This document shows, one piece after another, positions 1 to 8,339 of a DNA stretch of 64,000 nucleotides (positions within the stretch are counted from its first letter, which is position 1; every line of letters begins with the position of its first letter). The position numbers and the translations under genes were made by a program. The notes under the pieces were generated by a model, which worked only from the letters and a program-made list of their open reading frames with translations, was not told the origin of the DNA and ran no database searches. The stretch is from contig JBJMLO010000007.1 in NCBI GenBank assembly GCA_045805265.1, positions 62,001-126,000 of the forward strand, read 5' to 3'. The DNA is from JBJMLO01 sp045805265. Lineage in GTDB: Bacteria; Actinomycetota; UBA4738; JACQTL01.

Positions 1-76
1 CAACACCCGCCGGAGGAACCACGGCGACTCCATGAAGGGGCGGATCCCCCAGGTGCTGAAGGTGGCAACTCGATGA
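1..76 (+). CDS. C-terminal tail of a gene cut by the left edge (tentative)
   Basis: An open frame enters from the left edge and stops at a TGA at 74-76, giving about 24 basic residues ending in VLKVATR. There are too few residues to name a family. The only support is an open frame with the GC-rich third-position bias of the real genes nearby. It would be convergent with the propeller gene on the minus strand. It could equally be non-coding. Confidence 0.25.
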   Translation, partial: NTRRRNHGDSMKGRIPQVLKVATR

Positions 77-191
77 GTTCAAGGGTTCACCACCTGTCAC
101 CTCAACCCGTGGCCCGGTCGGACAAGTACGCATCGGCGCCCATGAGCACGACCCTCGGCTGGGGTCCAGCGCATCGGCCCCCGGCCCCGCC

Positions 192-1982
192 CTACAGCCC
201 GATCGTGTCGAACCCTTCGCTGTTCCCGCCGGCCGCGAAGACGCGGCCGCCCGCGACCGACAGGCCGCCGGCCTTGCTCACGACGTGCTGGAGAGCGGAC
301 GACTGCCCGGGGTACGTCCAGGCGGCGGTGCAGATCAACGGTGTCCCGGAGCAGCCGACGGTCCCGGCCGCGAGGAACCCGAACACCATGTCGAGGCCGT
401 CCGTGTCCGCGTTCGCCGGCACGAGCACCACGCCGTTCGCCGCGACGGGGGGGATCGACAGCCCTGCCCCGAGGGGCGCGCTCCTCCAGGACGGGGCGCA
501 CGTCGCCAGGCCGCACCCGCCGGCGGCGAAGGCCCACAGCCGTCCGGCGCTGTTCACGACGAACGCGGCGCCGGGGGTGAGCGCCGGGGCCGACGGCGCC
601 TCGGAGCCGCCGAGGTCGTTGCTCGACCATTGCGTCGCCAGGCTCCCTGCGGCGGACAGCACCGTGAGGGTCGCGACGTTCGAGGCCCAGGTCGTGACCG
701 CGATCTTGCCCGACCGGAGGGCGGGACCCCCGACGATCGACCCCGGCAGCGTCGCGGACTGGGTCTGGAAGACCCCGGACTCGTCATAAACGGCCACCCG
801 GTCGGGCGAGTAGGCCGGAACGTACACGCGACCCGTGCCGCCCGAGGACACGGCCGACACCGCGGGGGGGCCGTCCACGCCGAGCGGCGTCGACCACAGG
901 GGCGTGCACAACTTCGGCGAGCCGGAGCAGTTCGTGACGCCCGCGGCGTCGAACGCCTCGAGCTTCCCCGGACCGAACTCCGACAGGAACACCTTCCCGT
1001 CGGCCGCGACCGGCGGGTAGGAGAGCGCCGCCGTGCCCAGGTGGGCGGTCCACAGCGGCCCGCACAGCCCGTCGCTGCAGTTCGTCTTGCCGAAGGCGTC
1101 GTACGCGAGCAGCGTGTCGGCCGTCACGGCGTACAGGACGCCGCCGTCGACCGCCAGCGCGCTCGGGCTCTCGTCGCCCGTGGAGAAGTTCGTCGTGGTC
1201 GCGCCGTAGCTCAGGACTCCCTGGGCGCCGAATCCCGCGAACACGAGCCCGTACCGCTCCACGACGGGCGTGCTGATCGGGATCGCGCCGGATCGGTTGA
1301 TCCGGAACTGCAGCTTCGCGAGGTTCCCGGGGCCGATCATCCACTCGTCGGCGTTCTCGCCACTCTGGGAGGGCGTCCACCGCTCCTGCGGCCAGTCGGA
1401 GAACACGCCGAACGGGAGGCCGAGCGAGGGGCACGCCGGGGTCACGCACCCCACCTGGAGCGTCAAGGTCTTGCCCGGCGGGATCGTGGGCGGGATCCTC
1501 CGCAGCACGGAGAAGCTCCCGTTCGAATCGGCGAGGGCGCCGTCCAGCTGGACGTCGCCGTTCACGGCGAAGTCGACCTGGGCCCCGCTCGGGTACCGGG
1601 AGCCGGAGATCCGCATCCGCTGTCCGGCGAACAGCCTCCGGGGCGAGATCGAGGCCCCGAACGTGACCCGGAACGGCGAGTCGGAGAGGTCCGAGGCGCC
1701 GGTGGGGCTCATCACCCTGATCCGGCCGGTCGTGGCGAAGGGCGGAACGGCCGCACGGATCTCGGTCCCGGCGGCATTCACCTTCGGGTTGGGCGAGACC
1801 GACCCGTCGAAGGCGACCTTGTCGCCGGGGGCGAACCCCGAGCCCCGGATCGCGACCACCGTGCCCACGGGGCCGTGACCCGGCGTGAAGCCGGTGATCG
1901 ATGGCCCCGCCGCGATCGCGGGAACGGCCGACGTGACGATCGCGACGGCCAGCAGGCCGGCCAGCAACAGCTTCCTCGTCAT
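192..1982 (-). CDS. Secreted IPT/TIG and PQQ-like beta-propeller protein
   Basis: A 596-residue exported protein. The ATG at 1982 has an AGGAG box 8 nt upstream and opens a clear signal peptide (MTRKLLLAG... ending near AIAAG, residue 25). Residues 26-110 look like an IPT/TIG immunoglobulin-like domain (SITGFTPGHGPVGTVVAIRG), followed by a second Ig-like segment to about 195 and then a PQQ-like beta-propeller to the C-terminus. Several blades carry a recurring short Cys-x(4-6)-Cys loop just before a Trp (CSDGLCGPLW, CSGSPKLCTPLW, CGLATCAPSW, CSGTPLICTAAW), which probably forms small disulphide loops outside the cell. The gene lies 5 bp behind the DUF4242 gene, so the two are probably co-transcribed. 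Function is unknown; surface binding or scaffolding is a guess. Confidence 0.8.
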   Translation of the reverse strand: MTRKLLLAGLLAVAIVTSAVPAIAAGPSITGFTPGHGPVGTVVAIRGSGFAPGDKVAFDGSVSPNPKVNAAGTEIRAAVPPFATTGRIRVMSPTGASDLSDSPFRVTFGASISPRRLFAGQRMRISGSRYPSGAQVDFAVNGDVQLDGALADSNGSFSVLRRIPPTIPPGKTLTLQVGCVTPACPSLGLPFGVFSDWPQERWTPSQSGENADEWMIGPGNLAKLQFRINRSGAIPISTPVVERYGLVFAGFGAQGVLSYGATTTNFSTGDESPSALAVDGGVLYAVTADTLLAYDAFGKTNCSDGLCGPLWTAHLGTAALSYPPVAADGKVFLSEFGPGKLEAFDAAGVTNCSGSPKLCTPLWSTPLGVDGPPAVSAVSSGGTGRVYVPAYSPDRVAVYDESGVFQTQSATLPGSIVGGPALRSGKIAVTTWASNVATLTVLSAAGSLATQWSSNDLGGSEAPSAPALTPGAAFVVNSAGRLWAFAAGGCGLATCAPSWRSAPLGAGLSIPPVAANGVVLVPANADTDGLDMVFGFLAAGTVGCSGTPLICTAAWTYPGQSSALQHVVSKAGGLSVAGGRVFAAGGNSEGFDTIGL

Positions 1983-1987
1983 CCCGA

Positions 1988-2242
1988 TCACTCCTGTGCT
2001 TCGCCGTAGATCGATACCTCGACGATCCGGTCCAGCGGGAAGCTCGCCCATTCGTTGGCGACCTCGACCGCCCGTACGTCCGGAGCCTCGAACACCGACA
2101 GACACGTGTCCTCACCCGGGACCAGCACGGAGTACAGATGGCGCACCCCGGCGCTCATGGCGCCCGCCAGGCGCGCCGTGGCCGAGGCGACCTCGAGCCC
2201 GGTCATCGCGGGCACGTATCGCTCCACCATGTAGAAGCCCAT
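1988..2242 (-). CDS. DUF4242 family small protein
   Basis: An 84-residue cytoplasmic protein beginning MGFYMVERYVP. The ATG at 2242 has a GGAGGGGGA box about 7 nt upstream; a longer in-frame start lacks support and would add a non-conserved stretch. The pattern (MVERYVPAMT..., HLYSVLVPGEDTCLSVFEAPD..., VEVANEWASFPLDRIVEVSIY) is that of the DUF4242 ferredoxin-like-fold family, whose Streptomyces member SCO4226 binds nickel. No enzymatic role is established for the family. It is the first gene of a two-gene unit with the secreted propeller protein. Confidence 0.75.
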   Translation of the reverse strand: MGFYMVERYVPAMTGLEVASATARLAGAMSAGVRHLYSVLVPGEDTCLSVFEAPDVRAVEVANEWASFPLDRIVEVSIYGEAQE

Positions 2243-2375
2243 CCCGTTCCCCCTCCGGATCGCTCGGCAGGTGATGGCGCCGTCCGACTCCTTCGAGCCC
2301 ACCCTAGGGTCGAGGGCATCGAGGGGCATCCGTGGAATCACCGAACAATGGGGCCCGGCCCGAGGTCCAGCCGGG

Positions 2376-5174
2376 TCAGTCGGGGGATCGCCGGAGGGCG
2401 AGCGCCGCGGCGAGCTCGGTCCTCGACCTGACCCCGACCTTCCGGTAGGCGGCCGACAGGTGGCTCTCCACGGTCCGGGTCGAGAGGAACAGCTCCGCCG
2501 CGATCTCGCGGTTGGTCCGCCCGGCCGCCGCCAGGTCCGCCACCCGCCGCTCCGTGGTCGTCAGCTCGGTCGGCTTCGACGTCCGGCCGCTCACGGCGGC
2601 GAGCTCGGCGCCGGCCTTGGCCGCCCATGGCGGTGCGCCGCAGGAATCGAAGATGCCGCGGGACTCCTCGAGAGCATCTCGCGCGGCCCGGCGGTGATTG
2701 GTCCGGCGGAGCGTCCGGCCCTTCGCGAGCAGTGTACGGGCTCGTTCGAAGGCCATCTCCCCGACCTCGTCGGCGGCAAGCGCCCGGTCGAAGCATGCGA
2801 GCGCCTCCTCGGCCCGGCCCTGCGCTTCCTCCAGCAGTCCCCGGCATCGGGCCGACACCACCCGTGTCCACGGGTGCCGCCCTCTGATCGCGGCGGCCTC
2901 CATCCGGGCCGTCACCTCCTCGGCCTCGTCGCCGCGTCCGAGGGCGAGGAGGGCCTCGACGGCATCGCCCTCGATCCGGTCCCATCCCGGCTCGCGGTGT
3001 CCGAGCGTCGAGACGTGTTCCAGCACGGTGGACAATGCGTCGGCGCACGTGGCCACGTCGCCCCCGGTCAGCTCGATGAACAGGTTCGCGGCGTGGCCGC
3101 GCAGCTCCCACCACCAGAAGCCCTCGTCCTTGCCGCGTCGCACCGCGCGCTCGCCCCACTCCCGGGCCTGCTCGGTGCGCCCCGTCGCGGCGAGGATCTC
3201 CGCGCCCATCGCCTGGGTGATGCCCTCGTCCAGCCCGATCTCCGAGGCGATCTCCATCGATCGCTCGATCTGCCGGAGGGCCTCGGCGATCCGGCCGGTG
3301 CACCACGCGGCCCAGGCGAGGCCCCGGTACATGACGGGCTGCGCTCCCCAGTCGCCGCGCCGCACGGCCTCGTCCAGGAAGGCCTGGAGGGCCCGCTCGG
3401 ATTCGGCGTGCATGCCGGCGATCCCGAGGCCGATCGCCGCGTCGGTGGAGGCACGGTCCCGGACCTCCGCCGTCTTCGGTTCCAGCTCCAGGGCTCGCTC
3501 GAGCAGCTCCACGTCCAGTCCCAGGCCCATCCGGAATTTCGCCTCGGCCAGCATGGTGAGCGCGGCGCTGGCCGATGTCGGGTCCTCCTCCTCGTGTCCG
3601 GCGAGGAGGTCGAGCGCAGCCCGGGCGTGCTCGGCCTCCATCTCGCCGGAGGCGTCGCGGAGCTCGTCGGCCCACACTCCTGCGCCGACGTGGGCCCGGA
3701 CCATGGCGGCCCGGTCGTCCCCGGCCTCCTCGAGGGCCTGCTGCAGCCGGCGTCCCCCGGACACGACCTCGCCCATGGCCTGTGCCTCGAGACGGCCCAG
3801 CAACAGCAGGGCATCCACCCTGCCGGGGCCCGGCGGCAGGAGATCCACGGCCCGGCTCGCCGCATCCCGTGCCCCGGGCACCGAACCCGCGCTGAATCGG
3901 TGACGAGCAAGGGCCAGCTCGCGCCGGGCCCGACGGCCGAGGTCGGCCGGCGGGGTCAGCGAAACGGCCAGCTCGCCGAGCTCGGCCGCGGCGTCCGAGG
4001 CGCCCCGACGCCGGGCCAGGGACGCGGCCTCGTCCAGCGTGCCGGCCACGGACTCGTCCGGCCCGTCGGCCGCCAGCGCGAGGTGCCGGGCCCGCCCCTC
4101 GAGATCGTCGACGACGGTCGCCAGCCGCGCGTGCATCCGGCGACGGCCGGCGGGGAGAGTCCGCGAGTGCGCCGCCGACGCGATCAGCGGGTGCGAGCAA
4201 CGAACCTCGATCCCGTCGACGCGGACCAACTCGGCGGCGACGAGCTCCTCGAGGGCCCGTTCGCTCGCCTCGTCGCCGACGACGCCGGCGAGCAGCGCGG
4301 TCGTCGGGTGCGCCAGGGCCGAGATCGCGAGGAGGGCCTCCCGGGTCTCCGGGCCGCACGCGGCGATGCGCTCGCCGAGGAGCGAGGCCACGCCGCCGGT
4401 GAGGGGGAAGTGCTCGCCGGGTCCGGGCAGGCGGCCCCGGGCCAGGGCGGCGCGGGCCAGCTCCAGCGCGACGAATGGGTTCCCCCCGGCGTCCTGATGG
4501 AGGCGGGCGAGGACGGGTCGCGGCAGGGGGTGCCCGAGACGGTCGTGAACGAGCCGCCCGAGGGCCCCCGTCGACATGGGCCCGAGCCAGATCCGATCCC
4601 TGCCGGCGTCGGTGAAGGCGGACTCGAGGGGCGCCGCCGCGCTCGAGACGCGCTCGGTCCGCCGGGCGGCCAGCACGGCCACCTCGGCCGATTCGATCCT
4701 CCGCAGAGCAAACTCCAGCACGCGGAGCGTGGGGTCGTCGAGCCACTGGAGGTCGTCCAGGGCGATCAGCACCGGAGTCTGCTCGGCCAGCAGCGTGATC
4801 ACCGACAGCACCCCGAGACCCACGGTCCTGTGGTCGGCGTCGCCGACGACCGGCCCCGACCTGAGGAGCGCCGCGTCGAGCGCCTGGGCCCGGGCTTCTG
4901 GGATCCGGGCCAGGACGTCGTCGAGCAGGGGGTCCGGGAAGAGCCCGGCGAGCCCTGCGAGCGTCAGCGAACGCTCGGCCTCGCCCGGCCGGAAGGCCAG
5001 GACCCGGAAGCCCGTGCCGGTGGCCGCGTCGACGCCGTGGCGCCACAGCGTCGTCTTCCCGATCCCGGCCGCGCCTTCGATGAGCAGCATCGCCGGGCGA
5101 GGGTGGGAGAGGAATCCTGCGACCCGCTCCCGCTCCTCGTCCCTGCCGAGCATGGAGCTGCCGCGGTCGTTCAT
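2376..5174 (-). CDS. LuxR-family transcriptional regulator with N-terminal AAA ATPase (LAL type)
   Basis: A 932-residue regulator of the LAL class (large ATP-binding LuxR-like, as in MalT). Walker A is GAAGIGKT at residues 34-41 and Walker B is LIALDD at about 136-141, in the AAA_16 domain that opens MLGRDEERE. A long helical TPR-like middle region follows. The last ~60 residues form a LuxR helix-turn-helix (LTTTERRVADLAAAGRTN, then REIAAELFLSTRTVESHLS). Family members are ligand- and ATP-gated activators, but no inducer can be read from the sequence. The ATG at 5174 was chosen because it directly precedes the conserved LGRDEE motif; the open frame continues upstream only over the divergent yqgE. 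Confidence 0.88.
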   Translation of the reverse strand: MNDRGSSMLGRDEERERVAGFLSHPRPAMLLIEGAAGIGKTTLWRHGVDAATGTGFRVLAFRPGEAERSLTLAGLAGLFPDPLLDDVLARIPEARAQALDAALLRSGPVVGDADHRTVGLGVLSVITLLAEQTPVLIALDDLQWLDDPTLRVLEFALRRIESAEVAVLAARRTERVSSAAAPLESAFTDAGRDRIWLGPMSTGALGRLVHDRLGHPLPRPVLARLHQDAGGNPFVALELARAALARGRLPGPGEHFPLTGGVASLLGERIAACGPETREALLAISALAHPTTALLAGVVGDEASERALEELVAAELVRVDGIEVRCSHPLIASAAHSRTLPAGRRRMHARLATVVDDLEGRARHLALAADGPDESVAGTLDEAASLARRRGASDAAAELGELAVSLTPPADLGRRARRELALARHRFSAGSVPGARDAASRAVDLLPPGPGRVDALLLLGRLEAQAMGEVVSGGRRLQQALEEAGDDRAAMVRAHVGAGVWADELRDASGEMEAEHARAALDLLAGHEEEDPTSASAALTMLAEAKFRMGLGLDVELLERALELEPKTAEVRDRASTDAAIGLGIAGMHAESERALQAFLDEAVRRGDWGAQPVMYRGLAWAAWCTGRIAEALRQIERSMEIASEIGLDEGITQAMGAEILAATGRTEQAREWGERAVRRGKDEGFWWWELRGHAANLFIELTGGDVATCADALSTVLEHVSTLGHREPGWDRIEGDAVEALLALGRGDEAEEVTARMEAAAIRGRHPWTRVVSARCRGLLEEAQGRAEEALACFDRALAADEVGEMAFERARTLLAKGRTLRRTNHRRAARDALEESRGIFDSCGAPPWAAKAGAELAAVSGRTSKPTELTTTERRVADLAAAGRTNREIAAELFLSTRTVESHLSAAYRKVGVRSRTELAAALALRRSPD

Positions 5175-5269
5175 CGGTGTCCGCCGGGCCCGTTCATCGG
5201 CAGCATCGTGCCCCACCGGACCGGGAGAGGAAAGCCATCCCCCGCGGGACCGACTGGCTCCGGCTCGGG

Positions 5270-5275
5270 TACCGT
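5270..5275 (+). promoter_or_regulatory. -10-like TACCGT for yqgE
   Basis: TACCGT lies 8 nt before the GTG start at 5284, the spacing expected for a leaderless transcript. There is no Shine-Dalgarno sequence in the gap. Confidence 0.4.
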
Positions 5276-5283
5276 CCCGGTGC

Positions 5284-5829
5284 GTGGACAGCCTGCGGGG
5301 AAACCTTCTGGCGGCCGGGCCGGCGCTGCTCGATCCGAACTTCGCCCGATCCGTGGTGCTGATCGGCGACCACGACGAGGAGGGGGCCCTGGGGGTCGTC
5401 CTCAACCGGCCCCTGCCCGTCACGGTGCACGACGCCGCGCCGCCCCTGGCGACGCTCGTCGACGGAGACGCCTCGCTCTTCCAGGGAGGCCCGGTCCAGC
5501 CCCAGGCGGCGGTGGTGATCGCGGAGTTCGAGCGGCTGGAGGACGCGGGCCTCATCGCGTTCGACTCGATCGGGTTCCTCATGGGCGAGGTGGACGAGGA
5601 GGTGGCCGGCCGGCTCCGCCGCGTGCGCGTGTTCGCCGGCTACGCGGGCTGGGGTCCCGGGCAGCTCGAGGCGGAGCTGGAGGAGGAGGGCGGCTGGATC
5701 GTCGAGCCGGCGCTCCCCTCCGACCCGTTCACCGAGCAGCCGGAGAGCCTGTGGTCGTCCGTGCTCCGCCGCAAGGGGGGCCAGTACGCGATCCTGTCGA
5801 CCATGCCGCAGGATCCGGGGCTCAACTGA
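5284..5829 (+). CDS. YqgE/AlgH family protein
   Basis: A 181-residue protein, close to the usual ~187 of the YqgE/AlgH (DUF179) family. Typical motifs are LLAAGPALLDPNFARSVVLI near the N-terminus, GALGVVLNRPL, LFQGGPVQPQ, and VFAGYAGWGPGQLEAEL. The molecular function of the family is not settled, although AlgH was first linked to alginate regulation. The GTG at 5284 is set by the conserved N-terminus and the TACCGT box 8 nt upstream. It is divergent from the LuxR-AAA gene with 109 bp between them. Confidence 0.88.
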   Translation: MDSLRGNLLAAGPALLDPNFARSVVLIGDHDEEGALGVVLNRPLPVTVHDAAPPLATLVDGDASLFQGGPVQPQAAVVIAEFERLEDAGLIAFDSIGFLMGEVDEEVAGRLRRVRVFAGYAGWGPGQLEAELEEEGGWIVEPALPSDPFTEQPESLWSSVLRRKGGQYAILSTMPQDPGLN

Positions 5830-5899
5830 TCGCCCTGCTCGAGCTCGTCATCTCGTGTCCCGATACCGTCGCCGCCGTGAATTTCCGTCGGCCGAGGGC

Positions 5900-6316
5900 T
5901 CAGGCCGGAAGGAGCTGAAGGGCGTCGACGTGGCGCGGGCGCATGATCGAGAAGTGGCGATGGTCGAGCGTCGCCAACTTGGGCTCGCCCATTCCCTCGG
6001 TCACGGCGAGGACGGCTGCGTCGACGAAGCCGACCCCGAGGTCGGCGTATCGGTCGACGAGCTCGGCAACCCGTTGGTAGTCGGCCGCCGTGAGGTCCAC
6101 CACCTGCAGGGCGCCGAGCTCGATGTTGCGGAGTAACTGGACCATGACTCCCCGACCCACGTTTCTCCCGACCAGGTAGTCGATCTCCGGCAGGACAGGA
6201 GAGGGGAGCGTCAGGGCCTCGCTCGACTCCTCGAGGAGCGCCCGGCAACGCGCATAGTCCCGGTCACTTCGGTCGATCGAGGCGAACACGACGCTCGTGT
6301 CGACGATCAGTGCCAC
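5900..6316 (-). CDS. VapC-type PIN-domain toxin (module 1)
   Basis: A 138-residue PIN ribonuclease. The acidic residues expected to hold Mg2+ are D6 (LIVDTS), E44 (LPEID), D99 (GFVDA) and D118 (TLDHRHF). VapC toxins cleave tRNA or rRNA when the antitoxin is lost. The GTG start at 6316 lies inside the end of the antitoxin gene (10-base overlap, 6307-6316), so translation is coupled. The RNA target cannot be predicted from sequence. Confidence 0.85.
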   Translation of the reverse strand: MALIVDTSVVFASIDRSDRDYARCRALLEESSEALTLPSPVLPEIDYLVGRNVGRGVMVQLLRNIELGALQVVDLTAADYQRVAELVDRYADLGVGFVDAAVLAVTEGMGEPKLATLDHRHFSIMRPRHVDALQLLPA

Positions 6317-6531
6317 GGCTCGGGTGGGGCCGGTTCGGTCGCCTCCGTGGACGCGATATCCGTGCGCCCGGACGACGCGATGCCGAGGAACGTCGGCTTG
6401 GGACGGTACTCCGCAGCCTTCTGGTCCAGTGCCTCGCGCACGATCTCCGAGAACGAGACTCCTCGGTCCCGGGCCAGGGTTCGCAGCCGCTCCAGGACCG
6501 CCTCCGGAGCCACGATTGTTGTGCGCTTCAT
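6307..6531 (-). CDS. Ribbon-helix-helix antitoxin of VapC module 1
   Basis: A 74-residue protein. The N-terminal MKRTTIVAPEAVLERLRTLA followed by SFSEIVREAL is a ribbon-helix-helix DNA-binding fold, and the Pro/Glu-rich tail is the part expected to wrap the toxin. The start at 6531 is preferred over an ATG 15 nt upstream because a perfect TATAAT ends 6 nt before it, so the upstream ATG would lie within the promoter. Together with the overlapping PIN gene it forms a VapBC-type pair that probably autoregulates. Confidence 0.82.
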   Translation of the reverse strand: MKRTTIVAPEAVLERLRTLARDRGVSFSEIVREALDQKAAEYRPKPTFLGIASSGRTDIASTEATEPAPPEPWH

Positions 6532-6534
6532 GTC

Positions 6535-6543
6535 ATAATTATA
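6535..6543 (-). promoter_or_regulatory. Promoter/operator of vapBC module 1
   Basis: On the minus strand TATAAT occupies 6543-6538, 6 nt before the ATG at 6531, which suggests a leaderless transcript. The box overlaps the perfect palindrome ATAATTAT (6535-6542), a plausible operator for the ribbon-helix-helix antitoxin. Confidence 0.5.
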
Positions 6544-6632
6544 CATCCAGGATCACAACCCCGATAGGCCCGGTCCACTCGGACCGGCCGGGACACTAGC
6601 ATCGGGCACCGACACCTCAGGAGGTGAACTCG

Positions 6633-7139
6633 ATGGGCGAGGCGAGGGCGTTCGGGCGGTATCTGGATGACTTCGAGGTCGGAGACGTCTACAAGCACTG
6701 GCCGGGAAAGACCATCACCGAGTACGACGACCACCTGTTCTGCATGATCACGATGAACCACCATCCGCTGCACACGAACGCGCACTACGCGGAGACGCAG
6801 ACGCAGTTCGGGCGGAACGTGGTGGTCGGCAACCTCGTGTACTCGCTGGCGCTCGGGATGAGTGTGCCGGACGTCAGCGGAAAGGCCATCGCCAACCTCG
6901 AGGTCGAGACGCTCCAACATCGCGCGCCCATGTTCCACGGCGACACGCTGTACGCCGAGACCACCGTGCTGGAGGTGAAGCCGTCGGGTTCAAAGCCGGA
7001 CCGGGGTGTCGTCACCGTCGAGACCCGCGGCTACAACCAGGACGGCGTCGAGGTCCTGTACTTCCGCCGCAAGGTCATGGTGCCCAAGCGGGGAACCGTC
7101 GCCGAGCAGCCCGGACGCCCGGAGCCGAAGCCGTCGTGA
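6633..7139 (+). CDS. MaoC-like dehydratase, probable mesaconyl-CoA hydratase type
   Basis: A 168-residue single hot-dog domain enoyl-CoA hydratase-like protein. An AGGAGGT box 7 nt before the ATG at 6633 decides the start over the GTG at 6624. Key segments are FEVGDVYKHWPGKTITEYD, then MITMNHHPLHTNAHYAE, GMSVPDVSGKAIANL, and FRRKVMVPKRG. From memory these closely resemble the MaoC protein encoded beside ccr and ecm in Streptomyces, which hydrates mesaconyl-CoA to beta-methylmalyl-CoA in the ethylmalonyl-CoA pathway. The ethylmalonyl-CoA mutase at 60917 fits that role. It leads a three-gene operon with 4-base overlaps. The substrate assignment is inference. Confidence 0.82.
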   Translation: MGEARAFGRYLDDFEVGDVYKHWPGKTITEYDDHLFCMITMNHHPLHTNAHYAETQTQFGRNVVVGNLVYSLALGMSVPDVSGKAIANLEVETLQHRAPMFHGDTLYAETTVLEVKPSGSKPDRGVVTVETRGYNQDGVEVLYFRRKVMVPKRGTVAEQPGRPEPKPS

Positions 7140-7579
7140 TCCGGCTGGTCGAGCGGCTGGACGGCGACCTTCCCGAGCAGCTCTACCGGCTGTACGTCGA
7201 CGAATGGTGGACCCACCGCCGCAGCCTCGACGACGTCCGGCGCATGCTCGACGGCAGCGACGTCGTGATCGGATTGATCGACGATGCGGACGGTTCGCTG
7301 GCCGGGTTCGCCCGCGTCATCACGGACTTCATCTACAAGGCGCTGGTGCTGGACGTCATCGTCGCCCGCGGCCATCGCAACGCCGGGCTCGGCGCTCGGC
7401 TCATGGACGAGGTCCTCGGGCACTCGCGCCTGCGGGACGTGATCCACTTCGAGCTGTACTGCCGCCCGGAGCTCGTGCCGTTCTACGAGCGGTGGGGATT
7501 CACGAACGACCTCGGCGAGCTGCGGTTCATGCGGCGCGGACCCTCGCCGGTGCCGCCGCCGAGCACCCGCACGACGTGA
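7136..7579 (+). CDS. GNAT-family N-acetyltransferase
   Basis: A 147-residue GNAT protein. The acetyl-CoA binding strand and loop are visible as VLDVIVARGHRNAGLGARLMDEVL (about residues 77-100), and the C-terminal FYERWGF is typical. The substrate is unknown. The GTG at 7136 overlaps the MaoC stop by 4 bases (GTGA), and the gene's own stop overlaps the next start in the same way. There is no obvious link to acyl-CoA metabolism beyond co-transcription. Confidence 0.85.
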   Translation: MIRLVERLDGDLPEQLYRLYVDEWWTHRRSLDDVRRMLDGSDVVIGLIDDADGSLAGFARVITDFIYKALVLDVIVARGHRNAGLGARLMDEVLGHSRLRDVIHFELYCRPELVPFYERWGFTNDLGELRFMRRGPSPVPPPSTRTT

Positions 7580-8265
7580 CCGCCCGCGAGCGGGTGCTGG
7601 CTGCTCTCCACGAGGAGGTGACGTCGTGCCGGCGCTGTCCCCGGCTGGTGACGTGGCGCGAGGAGGTCGCCCGGACGAAGGTGGCCCGCTTCGCGCACTG
7701 GGACTACTGGGGCCGGCCCGTGCCGGGATTCGGCGATCCCCGGGCCCGCGTCCTGATCGTGGGCCTGGCCCCGGCCGCGCAGGGCGGGAACCGGACCGGT
7801 CGCATCTTCACCGGCGACCGGTCGGGGGACTTCCTGTTCGCGTCGCTGCACCGGACCGGGTTCGCCAACCAGGCCACGTCGGAGCACCGGGACGACGGGC
7901 TCCGCCTCGACCGGGCCTACGTCGCCGCGACGGTGCGGTGCGCCCCGCCCGCCAATAGGCCGACGCCCGAGGAGCGCGACGCCTGCCTGCCGTTCCTCGT
8001 CCGGGAGCTCGAGCTCCTCGGCGATGTCCGCGTGATCGTCACGCTGGGTTCCTTCGCCTGGGACGGGGCGCTGCGGGCGCTCGCGGCTCTCGGCCATCGC
8101 ACGCGTCCGCGGCCCGAGTTCGGCCAGCTCGCCGAGGCGGACGAAGGGCCGTACAGGCTGCTCGGGGCGTTCCACCCGAGCCAGCAGAACACGTTCACCG
8201 GGAAGCTCACCCCGGACATGCTGGATGCCGTGTTCCGGCGCGCCCGGGAGATCACGACTCCGTAG
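7576..8265 (+). CDS. Uracil-DNA glycosylase, family 5 (UdgB)
   Basis: A 229-residue DNA repair enzyme that removes uracil and related deaminated bases. The iron-sulphur cysteines are C18 and C21 (CRRC) plus C122 and C137. The family 5 active-site motif GLAPAAQGGNRTGR spans 63-76, and HPSQQNTFTGKL is near the C-terminus. The 4-base GTGA overlap at 7576 fixes the start; the longer in-frame extension upstream reads through the GNAT gene in another frame. It is the last gene of the MaoC-GNAT-UDG operon. Confidence 0.9.
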   Translation: MTARERVLAALHEEVTSCRRCPRLVTWREEVARTKVARFAHWDYWGRPVPGFGDPRARVLIVGLAPAAQGGNRTGRIFTGDRSGDFLFASLHRTGFANQATSEHRDDGLRLDRAYVAATVRCAPPANRPTPEERDACLPFLVRELELLGDVRVIVTLGSFAWDGALRALAALGHRTRPRPEFGQLAEADEGPYRLLGAFHPSQQNTFTGKLTPDMLDAVFRRAREITTP

Positions 8266-8339
8266 CACAAATCGTTCCTTGACCCCCTGCGGCGCCGCGC
8301 GTACCGTCAGGCCGTCGTCGACCGTGGGGAGGGGTTTCG

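Noticed and set aside
2271..5918. A very long open frame on the plus strand opposite the LuxR-AAA gene
   Set aside because: It is an antisense shadow produced by GC-rich codon bias; its translation is Arg/Gly/Pro-rich with no domain, while the minus strand encodes clear AAA and LuxR domains.
6531..6546. ATG at 6546 as antitoxin start
   Set aside because: It would place the TATAAT box within the coding sequence; the ATG at 6531 fits both the promoter and the ribbon-helix-helix N-terminus.
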